DNA of 64,000 nucleotides from Dysgonomonas sp. PH5-45 (GTDB lineage: Bacteria > Bacteroidota > Bacteroidia > Bacteroidales > Dysgonomonadaceae), in NCBI RefSeq assembly GCF_029893235.1, contig NZ_JARXWE010000005.1:1-64000 (forward strand), read 5' to 3'. The notes below the pieces were generated by a model. The model worked only from the letters and a program-made list of their open reading frames with translations. It was not told the DNA's origin and ran no database searches. Within the stretch, counting starts at the first letter, position 1. The number at the start of each line of letters is the position of its first letter. Below are positions 63,343 through 64,000 of the stretch, one piece after another. The position numbers and the translations under genes were made by a program.

Positions 63343-63374
63343 CCGGATATACACTTTTATACTAAAAAACAAAA

Positions 63375-63403
63375 ACCCTCTAAAAACTTAAACGATTAGA
63401 GGG
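63375..63403 (-). terminator. Intrinsic terminator of the serine palmitoyltransferase-like gene
   Basis: On the reverse strand CCCTCTAA...TTAGAGGG (63403-63396 with 63383-63376) around a 12-base loop, followed by a long T run. It sits between the reverse gene ending at 63448 and the next reverse gene starting at 63342. Confidence 0.8.
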
Positions 63404-63447
63404 CTTATTTATTATAAATCAGGCTTTAATTTACCAATAGCTTTTTT

Positions 63448-64000
63448 TTATTTTACCATCACATTAGGTAACACTTCCATTTTTCTGAATACAGAATGGA
63501 TGCTTTCAAGGGCATGATCTACCTGCTCTTTGGTATGCGTTGCCATCAACGAAAAACGTATCAATGTATCGTTTGGGGCAACACCGGGCGAAACCACCGG
63601 ATTCACAAACACACCTGCATCGAACAACATTTTGGTGATAAGGAATGTTTTTTCATTATCACGTATAAAAAGAGGAATAATAGGTGTAGAAGTATGTCCT
63701 ATTTCACAACCCATCTGGCGGAAGCCTTCAAGGGCGTAATGGGTAATATCCCACAAAGCTTTTACCCGTTCGGGTTCGGCTTTCAATATATCAAGGGCGG
63801 TGCTTGCAGCGGCAGTGGCTCCGGGAGTAATACTTGCACTGAATATATATGGGCGGGAGTTATGGCGTAGATAGTCAATGGCAGCACTATCGCCGGCTAT
63901 AAATCCACCAATGGATGCCAACGATTTGCTGAATGTGCCCATAATCAAATCGACTTCGTCGGTCAAGCCATAATAATCGTGAACACCCTTTCCGTTATAG
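63448..64000 (-). CDS. Serine palmitoyltransferase-like PLP enzyme (3' part)
   Basis: The open frame continues past the right edge; the visible part is about 184 C-terminal residues. It is an alpha-oxoamine synthase of aminotransferase fold I. The PLP lysine is in GTFSKSLASIGGFIAG, and RPYIFSASITPGATAAASTALDIL, STPIIPLFIRDNEKTFLITKMLFDAGVFVNPV and RFSLMATHTKEQVDHAL follow. This is much closer to what I remember of Bacteroides serine palmitoyltransferase (start of sphingolipid synthesis) than to 8-amino-7-oxononanoate or 2-amino-3-ketobutyrate enzymes, but the substrate-deciding N-terminal half is outside. The apparent Met at 63966 is a TTG codon inside the gene. Confidence 0.85.
   Translation of the reverse strand, partial: YNGKGVHDYYGLTDEVDLIMGTFSKSLASIGGFIAGDSAAIDYLRHNSRPYIFSASITPGATAAASTALDILKAEPERVKALWDITHYALEGFRQMGCEIGHTSTPIIPLFIRDNEKTFLITKMLFDAGVFVNPVVSPGVAPNDTLIRFSLMATHTKEQVDHALESIHSVFRKMEVLPNVMVK

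Noticed and set aside
1-64000. CRISPR arrays, tRNA/rRNA genes, transposases, toxin-antitoxin or restriction systems
   Set aside because: Reading both strands I saw no spaced repeats, no cloverleaf-like GTTCGANTC segments with matching arms, and no proteins with such motifs.

Overview
The window looks like a chromosomal segment of a Bacteroidota bacterium, order Bacteroidales. Several independent signs agree. Promoters have the Bacteroidota form (TTTG, about 19 bases, TAnnTTTG). There are two type IX secretion sorting domains, a FISUMP protein, a bacterial RRM protein, a DUF4254 protein and a serine palmitoyltransferase fragment. The methylmalonyl-CoA/biotin cassette and the glycogen cluster (debranching enzyme, glycosyltransferase, GH57) also fit. 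The type IX signals suggest a Dysgonomonas, Paludibacter or Parabacteroides-like lineage rather than a gut Bacteroides, but genus is inference. I see no rRNA, tRNA, CRISPR array, transposase or prophage. The content is mostly housekeeping with a few accessory genes.

Layout. 1-3000: the tail of an unidentified gene, a FISUMP surface protein and a 775-base intergenic stretch with an unexplained nested inverted repeat. 3027-7601: glycogen/alpha-glucan operon. 7869-12767: a lipoprotein, then lgt, a flavodiiron protein and an M3 peptidase. 12857-14362: an AraC regulator, ferredoxin and membrane cytochrome cassette. 14460-17000: GtrA, bifunctional nuclease, rsmE and an RRM protein. 17184-19198: serC-serA. 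19443-22546: DPP IV translationally coupled to a methyltransferase. 22727-30545: GT4, a TlpA-like lipoprotein with an orphan barrel-like protein, comM, and the DUF4254-GT9-GT4 operon. 30564-35951: mutS and the mce-mmdA-small subunit-BCCP operon. 36359-40790: ppk-ppx, yaaA and a secreted orphan. 41003-49781: a PycB-like carboxyltransferase, dnaA, amidase-MCE, rny, the zapA operon and a small winged-helix protein. 50074-54576: YhcH, glgB, manA, hemH. 54634-59527: the tldD-DUF5020-purine permease-pmbA operon. 59973-64000: two type IX secreted proteins and the end of a serine palmitoyltransferase gene.

The genes join into several themes. Glycogen enzymes sit at two loci (3-7.6 kb and 50.5-52.6 kb). 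The propionate/succinate pathway is represented by epimerase, carboxyltransferase, small subunit, BCCP and a distant PycB-like protein whose own biotinyl domain has lost its lysine. Together these resemble the parts list of a soluble transcarboxylase. Other themes are polyphosphate turnover, envelope biogenesis, cell division and RNA decay. The points most worth a second look are the biotin-less PycB domain, the 57-residue small subunit missed by length filters, the lysine-type phosphoglycerate dehydrogenase, TldD/PmbA split around a purine uptake pair, the AraC-ferredoxin-cytochrome cassette, the repeat-rich type IX secreted protein, and the inverted-repeat element near 2.35-2.48 kb. I did not find a clear-cut new defence or mobile system.
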